Of a stretch of 21,510 nucleotides of DNA, positions 14,154-20,911 are shown in pieces; the stretch's first letter is position 1; each line of letters opens with the position of its first letter. The stretch spans positions 1 through 21,510 of IMG/VR virus record IMGVR_UViG_3300010400_000137; one strand, 5' to 3'. Position numbers and translations under genes: made by a program. Below the pieces are notes generated by a model. It saw only the letters and a program-made list of their open reading frames with translations. It had not been told where the DNA came from and ran no database searches. The DNA comes from a virus.

Positions 14154-14410
14154 ACCGCTCCAATCGCTTGCAGCGCTTCATCCAACGTCCGCACCACCGC
14201 CGCGTGCCCCTGCCAGCGCCCTAGAAATGCCTGCTGAGACGCACGCAGCTTCCCCTTGGCCGTCTTCACCTCCAAGAGATACGTGCGGCCCCTGAACCCG
14301 ACCAAGAGGTCCAAGGGACACTTCCCGTCGACCGTCGCCCCGATGGCTTCCAGCCCTTGCCGAATCGCCTTGTGGTTGGCATCGAGCTGGTGATAGGCGT
14401 AGCGGGCCAT
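14150..14410 (-). CDS. PD-(D/E)XK nuclease-like protein (VRR-NUC type)
   Basis: An 86-residue minimal nuclease fold: a helix with Glu21, then PLDLLVGFRGRTYLLEVK with Asp34, Glu47 and Lys49 in the D-(X)n-ExK arrangement of the PD-(D/E)XK superfamily, followed by KLRASQQAFLGRWQGHAAVVRT, typical of VRR-NUC or small Holliday-junction resolvase-like proteins. Members cut branched or nicked DNA. It starts directly after the TAG of the winged-helix gene and ends with an ATGA overlap. Confidence 0.75.
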   Translation of the reverse strand: MARYAYHQLDANHKAIRQGLEAIGATVDGKCPLDLLVGFRGRTYLLEVKTAKGKLRASQQAFLGRWQGHAAVVRTLDEALQAIGAV

Positions 14411-14716
14411 CTACGCCGCTTTCCGATACGTGTATTGGCGAATCGGGCCTTCCCGCAGCACCTTGCCGGCCGCCGCCAGCTTCCCGAGCGCCGTGCTGGT
14501 ATCCGCCGTCGGACAGCCCATCGCTTCGGCAATCGCTCGCGCCGTGCGGGGTTCCGTCGTCACCGCCCGGAGCACTTTCGCCTGCCGATACGGTTTCTTA
14601 CCTTTCGCTTCGGGTGCCCAGCGTTCAATCAGGTGCGGACGCCAGACCTGTGCCGGATAGTGCGGCACTGGCCAGGTGATTTCCATATCGCGTTTACAGC
14701 CACAGGGACAGATCAT
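14411..14716 (-). CDS. CPCGC zinc-knuckle plus winged-helix protein
   Basis: A 101-residue protein. The N-terminus is CPCGCKRDMEITW, a Cys-rich knuckle, followed by a linker and a winged helix-turn-helix: KVLRAVTTEPRTARAIAEAM, then TSTALGKLAAAGKVLREG and a wing ending RQYTYR. Such domains bind DNA or sense state in MarR/ArsR-like folds. The ATG at 14714-14716 overlaps the C5 methyltransferase stop as ATGA. It may regulate or assist DNA processing. Confidence 0.65.
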   Translation of the reverse strand: MICPCGCKRDMEITWPVPHYPAQVWRPHLIERWAPEAKGKKPYRQAKVLRAVTTEPRTARAIAEAMGCPTADTSTALGKLAAAGKVLREGPIRQYTYRKAA

Positions 14717-15897
14717 GCTGTTATGTGCCTTTCTGCTTCGAGGATGCGCCGTGCGATCCATTCCGCGATCTGCGGGACGATCGCGTTGCCCAAGCCGCGC
14801 AAACGGTCCACCCGAGCGGATACCCCATGAGCCACTCGACCCACGTCGGGTTCAACGCGCCACTGTTCGGATGCTCTGACTTGATCGCTGAATGCAACGT
14901 ATCCAAAGACCCGCGATGCCTCCCGCTGTCGTATTCCGCTCGAGGTGTCGGCCACTGATGCACCACGCGCCCGAGCAGTCCGTTTGCCGGCACGTTCGCG
15001 CAGCTCTGCGCCGTCCCATCCTTGTGATCCCGACTCGTCGGAGTCGGCCAGAGCTGCACCGCCATCGCGAGTGGAGTTCCACATCCATTGCCGTTCTGAT
15101 GTGTGGCTTTGAGCCGAGCTCGCCGTGCCAGCCAAGTGTCCGGCTTCTCGCCCAACTGCATCACGCTCGCATCCGGGGTAGGCCACGATCCAGACTCGGT
15201 CTCTGCGGTGAGGGGCGCCAAAGGCACTCGCCGGTACGCAGTCCCACTCCGCGTCATACCCGCACGCGGCCAGGTCCCGGAGAACATTGCCAAAGAACCG
15301 TCCAGCCTCGGCTGACAGAAGTCCTGGGACGTTTTCGGCAACCACCCATCGGGGCCGAGCCTCGCGAATAATTCGGGCGAACTCGGGCCAGAGATCGCGC
15401 TCGTCGGTAGATCCGCCGCGTCGACCAGCCAGGGAGTGCGGCTGACAGGGAAAGCCTCCGCAAATAACGTCAACTGGGGCGAGACAGTGGGAGCAGCCAT
15501 CGGCTCCTGTATCACAGCGTCGGCCAGATTCGCGCCGTAGAGCATCGTGCCCGCTTTGTTCGTGCGCCGCCCCTGCGGGTCCAACGTGCGCGGCCCGCCG
15601 GTCACATCCGACGTGCGCGGTGTCGGCCACATGCGTCGTTCGGACATCCTCGTAGCGCCTCACGTCCGGCCAGTGTTTCGCGAGCACCGCCCGACAAAAC
15701 TGGTCAATTTCAACTTGCCAGCGAATCTCAAAGCCTGCCCGTTCGAATCCCAGATCGAACCCGCCAATACCTGAAAACAACGATCCGACGGTCAGCGTGC
15801 GTCCGGTGTGTCCGAGGTCCACCTGTGCCCTTCCTGTTTCCTCCCCACCAGCCAGTAGGCTCCGGACGCACGTATCTGGAATGGTCACGTCAGACAT
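14713..15897 (-). CDS. C5-cytosine DNA methyltransferase
   Basis: A 394-residue enzyme that methylates cytosine C5 in DNA. Motif I is SLFSGIGGFDLGFERAG (39-55), motif IV GGFPCQPHSLAG with nucleophile Cys151, motif VI ENV (188-190), motif VIII FGAPHRRDRVWIVA, and the end is RVDRLRGLGNAIVPQIAEWI, motifs IX-X. An extra segment of about 50 residues lies between YEDVR (82-86) and motif IV and has poor protein-like composition. The ATG at 15895-15897 overlaps the zinc-knuckle gene by three bases. A second long frame overlaps residues 84 to the end. It may protect phage DNA from host restriction; no partner restriction enzyme is evident. Confidence 0.88.
   Translation of the reverse strand: MSDVTIPDTCVRSLLAGGEETGRAQVDLGHTGRTLTVGSLFSGIGGFDLGFERAGFEIRWQVEIDQFCRAVLAKHWPDVRRYEDVRTTHVADTAHVGCDRRAAHVGPAGAAHEQSGHDALRRESGRRCDTGADGCSHCLAPVDVICGGFPCQPHSLAGRRGGSTDERDLWPEFARIIREARPRWVVAENVPGLLSAEAGRFFGNVLRDLAACGYDAEWDCVPASAFGAPHRRDRVWIVAYPGCERDAVGREAGHLAGTASSAQSHTSERQWMWNSTRDGGAALADSDESGSQGWDGAELRERAGKRTARARGASVADTSSGIRQREASRVFGYVAFSDQVRASEQWRVEPDVGRVAHGVSARVDRLRGLGNAIVPQIAEWIARRILEAERHITA
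14721..15647 (-). CDS. Overprinted ORF with repeated WPTP motifs, in +1 frame of the C5 methyltransferase
   Basis: A 308-codon ORF entirely inside the methyltransferase gene on the same strand. An in-frame TGA lies five codons before its ATG, and GAGG lies upstream. It has WPTP at residues 7, 155, 200 and 232, FSGTWPRAGMTRSGTAYR (122-139), WPTPTSRDHKDG (200-211) and LNPTWVEWLMGYPLGWT (265-281). These match my memory of a recurrent family of phage hypothetical proteins. Each VADT/LADS-type segment of the methyltransferase becomes WPTP in this frame. It may be a genuine second gene, a frameshift product or a conserved shadow; I cannot decide from one sequence. Confidence 0.45.
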   Translation of the reverse strand: MSERRMWPTPRTSDVTGGPRTLDPQGRRTNKAGTMLYGANLADAVIQEPMAAPTVSPQLTLFAEAFPVSRTPWLVDAADLPTSAISGPSSPELFARLGPDGWLPKTSQDFCQPRLDGSLAMFSGTWPRAGMTRSGTAYRRVPLAPLTAETESGSWPTPDASVMQLGEKPDTWLARRARLKATHQNGNGCGTPLAMAVQLWPTPTSRDHKDGTAQSCANVPANGLLGRVVHQWPTPRAEYDSGRHRGSLDTLHSAIKSEHPNSGALNPTWVEWLMGYPLGWTVCAAWATRSSRRSRNGSHGASSKQKGT

Positions 15898-16072
15898 AGC
15901 CGCGACCACCGCATTCTTCACACTCGCGCCAATTGCGATCCTGCGGTTCGCCGTCTTTGTAGAGGCATGGGCAACTGTCCTCCATGCAGTCGTGATACCC
16001 GCCTTCACCGTGACAGGCCCAGCAACACTCCGCATCATCATCCGGCTCAAGGTCGATGTATTCGCCGTTCAT
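15890..16072 (-). CDS. DnaJ-type zinc-knuckle small protein
   Basis: A 60-residue Cys-rich protein: CCWACHGEGGYHDC and CPC, then CEECGGRGYV at the end, resembling the CxxCxGxG repeats of DnaJ zinc centres. The acidic N-terminus is MNGEYIDLEPDDD. The ATG at 16070-16072 overlaps the preceding stop as ATGA. Its end overlaps the methyltransferase start by eight bases. The role is unknown; proteins with such repeats often assist nucleic-acid-binding or folding partners. Confidence 0.6.
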   Translation of the reverse strand: MNGEYIDLEPDDDAECCWACHGEGGYHDCMEDSCPCLYKDGEPQDRNWRECEECGGRGYV

Positions 16073-16449
16073 CGTCCGAACCTTGAGGGCTTGACCGTCT
16101 TGCCCACCTTCGCGAGCTCGTCCTCTTCCCCCCGCGGCTTGACTTTCAGCGCGGCCCCTTTCGGGCACCAGCAGGTGGTCACATACTCATGCGCCAGGTG
16201 CGGATTCTTCCGGCCGCAGGACGCATCGCCGGGGCACTGATACACCCGCCAGCCGCTGTCCGAACACGTGTCGCAGAGGTAGTGCCAGGGCTCTTCGCGG
16301 CCTCGTGGCCACGCCTGCTGGAGTGCCTGCGCTACGATGTCGTTGGCCTGCTCCTTGGATGCGCCATGCACCAGTGCCTGCTTCCGGAGCTGATCCGCGG
16401 CCACGAACGTCTGACAAAGCACCGAGGCGGTGGCTTTCGGAACGGTCAT
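16069..16449 (-). CDS. Zinc-containing hypothetical protein following the replication gene
   Basis: A 126-residue protein: an alpha-helical N-terminal half (LCQTFVAADQLRKQALVHGAS and ANDIVAQALQQAW), then CDTCSDSGWRVYQCPG and a second Cys group ending CWCPKG, like a DnaJ-type zinc centre. Downstream of a lambda-O-like gene this position often encodes a helicase loader or a similar replication accessory factor, but no ATPase motif is present, so that role is only a guess. ATGA overlaps exist on both sides. Confidence 0.6.
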   Translation of the reverse strand: MTVPKATASVLCQTFVAADQLRKQALVHGASKEQANDIVAQALQQAWPRGREEPWHYLCDTCSDSGWRVYQCPGDASCGRKNPHLAHEYVTTCWCPKGAALKVKPRGEEDELAKVGKTVKPSRFGR

Positions 16450-17204
16450 GCGGCCCCCGATTTCTTCGCTTCGTGCTCGGCTAATTTGCCGTCGCACCAG
16501 CTCGCCAGCGCCAGAAATTGGGGCACCGTACGGCTGCCTTCATCGGCAAATTTGTGGTCCGTCGTGAGGAAAATCACCGCCAGTTTGTCCAGCCGCACAT
16601 CGTCCCAGGTGGCACAGAGCGTCACCGCCGCGTTGTAATCCCGCACCGGATTCAGCGCATAACGTGCGCCTTTTCTGTGCTTTACGTAGAGTTCCGTATA
16701 TCGATCCAAGAACTCCCCGGCGCGAGTCGTCACCGCAAGATCCGTGAACGGATCACGCGCCGGATTTCCGATCATTCTTTTCTCTGAAGAAGTACTTAAG
16801 ACAGAACCACGTAGAAGTTCTTGCGAACTTCTCAGCGAACTTCTCTCAGAACTTTCTGAGAACTTCTTCGGAACACGAGACGCAGCCATTCGCTCCTTTG
16901 CTTCGCTGCGTTTCTTCGTCACGATGGCGCGGCTGTCGTTCCAGTCGAGATAGTCGTGGACTTGATAGCCGCCGGGGGCTGTCTCCCACAGCGGGGCTTT
17001 CCCTTCAACGCTCGAGATGCTGAGGGCGTCCACGTCTTTCCGTTTCGCGCCGATGTCGCGGAGCCATTCCACCGGGATGTGCCCGTCGGTCAGTTGCCGC
17101 TGGCAGTAGCACAACCCTTTCATCCACAACCGGAAGGCCGCATCCGACAGCCGCATCACTTTCAGGCTGTTCATCGCGTCGTCATGGATCCGCACCCAGG
17201 CCAT
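16446..17204 (-). CDS. Replication initiator-like protein (lambda O / DnaD-type)
   Basis: A 252-residue protein. The N-terminus (WVRIHDDAMNSLKVMRLSDAAFRLWMKGL, then GHIPVEWLRDIG and YQVHDYLDWNDSRA) matches the winged-helix N-domain of phage replication proteins that bind origin DNA. A polar Ser/Glu/Arg linker (residues 113-140) coincides with iteron-like DNA. The C-terminal half has RARY-type helices and CATWDDVRLDKLAVIFLTTDHKF, resembling the region which recruits the host or phage helicase. The start ATG directly precedes the stop of the upstream 53-residue gene. It likely initiates phage replication. Confidence 0.7.
   Translation of the reverse strand: MAWVRIHDDAMNSLKVMRLSDAAFRLWMKGLCYCQRQLTDGHIPVEWLRDIGAKRKDVDALSISSVEGKAPLWETAPGGYQVHDYLDWNDSRAIVTKKRSEAKERMAASRVPKKFSESSERSSLRSSQELLRGSVLSTSSEKRMIGNPARDPFTDLAVTTRAGEFLDRYTELYVKHRKGARYALNPVRDYNAAVTLCATWDDVRLDKLAVIFLTTDHKFADEGSRTVPQFLALASWCDGKLAEHEAKKSGAA
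16767..16869. other. Candidate phage replication origin
   Basis: An AT-rich stretch (16767-16800) with the palindromes AAGTACTT (16790-16797) and CTTAAG (16795-16800) lies beside an iteron cluster, inside the middle of the replication gene. This layout is the one in lambda, where iterons and an AT-rich unwinding region sit inside gene O. The call rests on one genome and pattern only. Confidence 0.5.
16813..16867. repeat. Iteron-like GAACTTCT repeats with a hairpin
   Basis: GAACTTCT occurs at 16825-16832, 16837-16844 and 16860-16867, with a near copy GAACTTTCT at 16849-16857, so copies are 12, 12 and 11 bases apart, about one helical turn. The first two share an 11-base GCGAACTTCTC core. AGAAGTTC at 16813-16820 is a perfect inverted copy of the first, separated by four bases, giving an eight-base-pair hairpin. 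Confidence 0.75.
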
Positions 17205-17366
17205 TTACGAATGCCTCCGTCGATCCGCCGCCAGCCGCTCGCTGAATCGCTCCACCCGCCCTGTCACAATGGCTCGCAGCGCCGCTGTCCGGCTCAGGGC
17301 GGCCATCTCCCGGCGTACGCGATACCGGCGCCAGGGCAGCGTCAGCACGCGCCACAGGGCACTCAC
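17205..17366 (-). CDS. Small Arg-rich hypothetical protein
   Basis: A 53-residue basic protein (ALWRVLTLPWRRYRVRREM, then helical RTAALRAIVTGRVERFSERLAA). The GTG start overlaps the upstream stop as GTGA, and the TAA directly abuts the start of the replication gene, so it fills the gap exactly. No motif is recognised. The fit to the overlap pattern is the main support. Confidence 0.55.
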   Translation of the reverse strand: MSALWRVLTLPWRRYRVRREMAALSRTAALRAIVTGRVERFSERLAADRRRHS

Positions 17367-17566
17367 GCCGCTTCTCCGCTCGGCTTCACCACACGGCTGA
17401 CCTCTGACATCCTCCCCGGCTTGGTGCGCTTCTCGGCGCGCTTGGCCAGCTGGGCGTGCTTCAGCGCTTCAATCGCTGCGGTGAGCGCCAGCACCTTCTG
17501 TTCATGCGGGCGCAGTTCCTCGCGCAGTCTGGCGATGGCGTGGTCAATCTGATTCAGTCGGCTCAT
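17363..17566 (-). CDS. Small coiled-coil hypothetical protein
   Basis: A 67-residue helical protein (LNQIDHAIARLREELRPHEQ, LALTAAIEALKHAQLAKRAEK) with heptad-like Leu/Ile/Ala spacing and a basic C-terminal tail. The ATG at 17564-17566 overlaps the HNH stop as ATGA, which favours this start over a longer one. It may dimerise; the function is unknown. Confidence 0.6.
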   Translation of the reverse strand: MSRLNQIDHAIARLREELRPHEQKVLALTAAIEALKHAQLAKRAEKRTKPGRMSEVSRVVKPSGEAA

Positions 17567-18000
17567 GCAACCTCCGCATGGTGATGGTTGTTGTGGCAGC
17601 GAACGCAGAGCCACCGGACAACAAGCGGTTGTGAATAATCGTCGTGATGGGCTTGTGCGCGAGCCGTGCCGCACTGTTCACAGGCGAGCCGTTTCAATGT
17701 TCCGCGCTTTAGCGCAGCTTTCACAGCCCATCGTGCGCGTGCTTTCAACGGATGTCTGGCTTGATGACGTTTGGCGGCAGCACGCGACTGTTCCGGGGTC
17801 AACCGTCTACACCGCGAGCAGACCGTGACGCGACACGCGACCAGCGCTGGCGTGACGTTAAATAGGTTCCCACATCGCCGACACGCCGCACGCGTGATGA
17901 CCGCGATCGCTGCCTTACGTTCAGCTCGGCGTTGACGCAACTTGTCACGATTAGCGTCCGTCCATCGCCGCATGTAAGCGTTACGCTCTTCTCTCGTCAT
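17563..18000 (-). CDS. HNH-type zinc endonuclease-like protein
   Basis: A 145-residue protein. A basic N-terminal helix (residues 1-35) precedes CRRCGN and CSRCRR, then a basic linker, and the C-terminus has CEQCGTARAQAHHDDYSQPLVV and WLCVRCHNNHHH, the HH...CxxCHxxxH core of HNH nucleases common in phage genomes. The start follows the methyltransferase TAA by three bases. It might cut DNA at packaging or intron-homing sites; activity is inferred from motif only. Confidence 0.7.
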   Translation of the reverse strand: MTREERNAYMRRWTDANRDKLRQRRAERKAAIAVITRAACRRCGNLFNVTPALVACRVTVCSRCRRLTPEQSRAAAKRHQARHPLKARARWAVKAALKRGTLKRLACEQCGTARAQAHHDDYSQPLVVRWLCVRCHNNHHHAEVA

Positions 18001-18003
18001 GGC

Positions 18004-18690
18004 TTACGCCACTTCCAGCGGTAAGGCTTCCTGCCGTAAACGACGGGCGGCAATCTCGCAGTAGCGCTCTTCCAGTTCGATGCCGATGGCTCTGCGCCCG
18101 AGACGCTTCGCGGCTGCCAATGTGGTGCCGCTGCCCATGAACGGATCGAGAATCAGATCTCCGGCATCGCTGAACTGTGCGACCCATTCCAGCAGCAACG
18201 ATTCCGGCTTCCCTGTCGGGTGGTAGCCCTGCACCTTGTTGTGAATCCACACCGCCGGATAGCCGCCACCGTTCCAGCGCATCTTGCCGCTGACGCCTGC
18301 ATGGAGAATCGCGACGGCTTCCCAGCCCTGCGCCGGTCGGTCTCCTGTGAACTGCGGAGCACCATTCGGCTTCACCCATGCTCCATGGCGCACGAACCGC
18401 CACCCGGCCGGAGGTGATTGCTTCAGCGGCAAGACGTGTTGCCAGTCGATCGTGAGAATGGCCCACCGCTTCAACCGGATCGGCGCGAGCATGGCCGCGA
18501 TCTTCGCCGCCTCCGTCGAAGCGAAGTCCACCAACACTGATTGCCCGCTCCCGGTGCGTGCGCCTTCGTGTGTTTCCTCACCGTAGGGCGGATCGGTCAT
18601 CACATGGTCGACAGGTCCGAGCGTGGTAATTACCTCCCGGCAATCCCCGTGGTAAATGACGATTCCGCCGTGTTCGTAATACGGCGTCAC
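18004..18690 (-). CDS. N6-adenine/N4-cytosine DNA methyltransferase (beta-type)
   Basis: A 228-residue enzyme of the N6/N4 family that methylates exocyclic amines in DNA. TDPPYG (32-37) is the catalytic motif IV, followed by GSGQSVLVDF and, near the C-terminus, LILDPFMGSGTTLAAAKRLGRRAIGIELEERY (motif I and the strand 2 acidic end), so the order is IV then I, as in the beta group. The start is GTG, overlapping the HNH stop as GTGA. It lies between two HNH-type genes. Whether adenine or cytosine is the target cannot be seen. Confidence 0.85.
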   Translation of the reverse strand: MTPYYEHGGIVIYHGDCREVITTLGPVDHVMTDPPYGEETHEGARTGSGQSVLVDFASTEAAKIAAMLAPIRLKRWAILTIDWQHVLPLKQSPPAGWRFVRHGAWVKPNGAPQFTGDRPAQGWEAVAILHAGVSGKMRWNGGGYPAVWIHNKVQGYHPTGKPESLLLEWVAQFSDAGDLILDPFMGSGTTLAAAKRLGRRAIGIELEERYCEIAARRLRQEALPLEVA

Positions 18691-19061
18691 GCCTTCCCCC
18701 GTCGCGGCACCCTGATGCCCGCCTGTTGCCCCAGTGCGGTCAGATGCACCGACACCCGCCCGCGATCGGGATTCCCCGTCGTATAGATCAATCCGGCCTT
18801 GAACAGCCGGTGATGCTCGCTACAGGCACTCACGATGCCGTCAGAACGCCATTCGGTCTTCCCCCTGACACTGCGCGACACAAGGTGGTGCTTCTCGCCT
18901 GCGGGCTTGGAACAGCCAGGCCAGAAACATTGCCGGCCGTCTCGGGCATCAACCGCCGCACGACACGCCCGCTCCTCTGCCGCCAGGGTGGCCCGCTTCT
19001 GGAGCTTGGCCACGATGCGGGGCTGGCCCTTCGGATAGGCCATGCCGCTGTAGTCGATCAC
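18687..19061 (-). CDS. HNH endonuclease-like protein
   Basis: A 124-residue protein. After a basic helical N-terminus it has RDGRQCFWPGCSKPAGEKHH with LVSRSVRG, then SACSEHHRLFKAGLI, giving the C/C...HH...C..HH pattern of an HNH nuclease. The end is a basic strand-turn region. The GTG start overlaps the upstream stop as GTGA with GAGG six bases before it. It directly precedes a DNA methyltransferase, so a modification/cutting pair is possible, but cognate specificity is not shown. Confidence 0.7.
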   Translation of the reverse strand: MIDYSGMAYPKGQPRIVAKLQKRATLAAEERACRAAVDARDGRQCFWPGCSKPAGEKHHLVSRSVRGKTEWRSDGIVSACSEHHRLFKAGLIYTTGNPDRGRVSVHLTALGQQAGIRVPRRGKA

Positions 19062-19402
19062 TGGTGCCTCGCGTACTGCATCTCTTCACCCTTCGACCGC
19101 AGGAAGTACTTCAGCGACCGCACCAGTTCTATAACTAATTCCTTGGTGTCTCGGGCTTCCCGCTTCCGCTGATACTCCGGACTGGTCTCGGCCCGAATCC
19201 GTGCCCGGTTGGCTTTCTCTTCCGACTCGAGGTGCTGCAACAGGACCGCCGCGAACGCCGCATCCGCCGCTCGGATTTCATCGTTGCAGTTCCCGAGCAG
19301 CGAACAGAGCTGCGTGAGAATGTCCGCGGCACGATCCGGCAGCAGATCCGGGGTCTCCCGAATCTCCCGCTGAAACGCGCGGACCATGTCGCGAACCGTC
19401 AC
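19058..19402 (-). CDS. Helical phage hypothetical protein
   Basis: A 114-residue, predominantly helical protein: VRAFQREIRETPDLLPDRAA, LTQLCSLLGNCNDEIRAADA, then LLQHLESEEKANRARIRAET and ELVIELVRSLKYFLRSKGEE. It is not assigned. The GTG at 19400-19402 overlaps the exonuclease stop as GTGA; a longer frame to the right covers the exonuclease and is a shadow. Placement after an exonuclease and SSB hints at a recombination accessory role. Confidence 0.6.
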   Translation of the reverse strand: MTVRDMVRAFQREIRETPDLLPDRAADILTQLCSLLGNCNDEIRAADAAFAAVLLQHLESEEKANRARIRAETSPEYQRKREARDTKELVIELVRSLKYFLRSKGEEMQYARHQ

Positions 19403-20067
19403 GCCACCGCCTGCGCACTGACCGGCCGCACCCACCCGAGCCGCCGCGCCAGGAGCGTGGTGGCCATCACATCGCTGCGGCAGTGGCTCGCCACCGCCTC
19501 CCAGTCCTTCGCCGCCACCAGCGCCGTGATGTCCTTTCCCTTGACCGTGTCGTCGTGGGGCACACCAAACCGCTGGCAGTAGAACGACAGCGACCGCATC
19601 TTCAACCGGCCGCGGAACGTGAGCCGGTCCAGCACATCGAGGTGCGGGGTTCTGTATTTGTCCAGATTGAAATCTGGGCAGCGAATGCCGAGATACTGCG
19701 CCCGGCGCATCACCACGGGCAGGTCGAAGTTGAGCGTGTTGAACCCCACCACGCAGCGGTTCCCGATGGCATCCAGCAGCCACCGAATCAGGTCGGCTTC
19801 GTCGTCGGTCTCGCGGGTCGCTACCGACACCGGGTCTGTATCCTCTGCGTAGAGCCAGCCCACCGCCACAATCTCGTTCAGGTCCGCATCCAGCCCCGCC
19901 ATCGCAATCTGCTTCAGCCGCTCCTGTTCGATGAAGGCGGCAATCTTCACCGGATCCTTGTAATTGCTCGGGGCATCGACGTCCGGCAGGAACCCCGCAC
20001 AGTCGGGGGCTCCCACCGTCTCGATGTCAATTACGATCTGCCCGCTCAGTTCGTTGTCGTAGGCCAT
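19399..20067 (-). CDS. DnaQ-like 3'-5' exonuclease (DEDD type)
   Basis: A 222-residue nuclease. ExoI is IVIDIETVG with Asp14 and Glu16; ExoII is VVGFNTLNFDLPV with Asp115; ExoIII is SHCRSDVMAT with Asp199, so the DEDD catalytic set is complete. The arrangement is like PolB/RNase-H-fold proofreading exonucleases without a polymerase part. It probably degrades or proofreads DNA ends. The ATG at 20065-20067 is preceded by AGGTGG. It follows the SSB-like gene in the same operon. Confidence 0.8.
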   Translation of the reverse strand: MAYDNELSGQIVIDIETVGAPDCAGFLPDVDAPSNYKDPVKIAAFIEQERLKQIAMAGLDADLNEIVAVGWLYAEDTDPVSVATRETDDEADLIRWLLDAIGNRCVVGFNTLNFDLPVVMRRAQYLGIRCPDFNLDKYRTPHLDVLDRLTFRGRLKMRSLSFYCQRFGVPHDDTVKGKDITALVAAKDWEAVASHCRSDVMATTLLARRLGWVRPVSAQAVA

Positions 20068-20076
20068 GGCACCCAC

Positions 20077-20547
20077 CTAGAACGGAATGTCGTCATCGGT
20101 GAGCGCCTCGCTATGAGTGCGCGACTGATAATCTCCGTCCGCATCCCTGTCGTCATCCTGTATCGGAGGTGGAGGCGGTGCCGGCCGCGACGGCTTGGCC
20201 TGTCGCGTGGCCCCGTTCCCGTTGCCGTTGGTGACCGGCGCCCCCTTCACCCGGATGCACTCCACCGTCTCGCCGCCGAACTCGGTTTCCGTCGGATAGA
20301 TCTTGATGCGCGTGCCCGGCCAGTCCTCGGTCATCTGCGACCCGGCGAGGTTCGCGATCTTCGTGGCGTTGGTCTTGTTCAGGACCAACCCCTTCTCCTT
20401 GCCGGTGAAGTAGGCGACGGCTTTCATTTCCTTGGTGCGCCCGACCGGTTCGAAGGCAATCCGATCGATGGTCACGATGGCTTCGTTCCCCTTCAGATCG
20501 GACGCCTTCACGTAGTTGCTCGGAAACGCCTCGTTGATATTCGGCAT
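20077..20547 (-). CDS. Single-stranded DNA-binding-like protein
   Basis: A 156-residue protein. The N-terminal domain (NINEAFPSNYVKASDLKGNE to ETVECIRVKGAP, residues 3-104) has alternating beta-strand character like an OB fold. A Gly/Asn/Pro-rich linker (105-128) follows, and the end is acidic with terminal DDDIPF, the tip that in SSBs binds partner proteins. GGAG lies eight bases before the ATG. It stands upstream of the exonuclease in the same operon. The fold assignment is by pattern. Confidence 0.75.
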   Translation of the reverse strand: MPNINEAFPSNYVKASDLKGNEAIVTIDRIAFEPVGRTKEMKAVAYFTGKEKGLVLNKTNATKIANLAGSQMTEDWPGTRIKIYPTETEFGGETVECIRVKGAPVTNGNGNGATRQAKPSRPAPPPPPIQDDDRDADGDYQSRTHSEALTDDDIPF

Positions 20548-20551
20548 GTCG

Positions 20552-20911
20552 TTATCTCCGCGGGTCCGCCCCGCCCGTCTCGAATGGTTCACGCTCCATC
20601 ATGTCGGCCAGCAGGCGCATCACGTAAGGCCAGCTCTCCGCACGTGCCATCTGCGCCAGTGGGGCATCGTGCGGGCTGATGTAGAAGTTGTGTTCGACCC
20701 CTTCCCGTGCCCGCACCAGCCGATACAGAATCTCGCTCCACTGCAGGGACCAGGGCGCTACACGCCAGCGGCGCACCCATTCGGTAAAGGCGGCATCGCG
20801 GGCCAGGATGGCTTCCGTCTGGGCCAGGGCATCCTGTTCCCGTTCAGCCGCATCTTCGATGTCGGTGTCGGTGGGGCCGAAGGCGGACAGATAGAAATCC
20901 ATGTCGGCCAT
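20552..20911 (-). CDS. Phage hypothetical protein
   Basis: A 119-residue protein: an acidic helical N-terminus (DTDIEDAAEREQDALAQTEA), a Trp-rich centre (TEWVRRWRVAPWSLQWSEIL), FYISPHDAPLAQMA and a helix before a polar tail. GGAGG lies eight bases before the ATG, which overlaps the upstream TAA. It ends five bases before the SSB-like gene. No family is known to me. Confidence 0.6.
   Translation of the reverse strand: MADMDFYLSAFGPTDTDIEDAAEREQDALAQTEAILARDAAFTEWVRRWRVAPWSLQWSEILYRLVRAREGVEHNFYISPHDAPLAQMARAESWPYVMRLLADMMEREPFETGGADPRR

Noticed and set aside
19483-20679. 398-codon plus-strand open frame
   Set aside because: It is antisense to the exonuclease and SSB-like genes, both with full motif sets. 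Length results from GC-rich codon bias.
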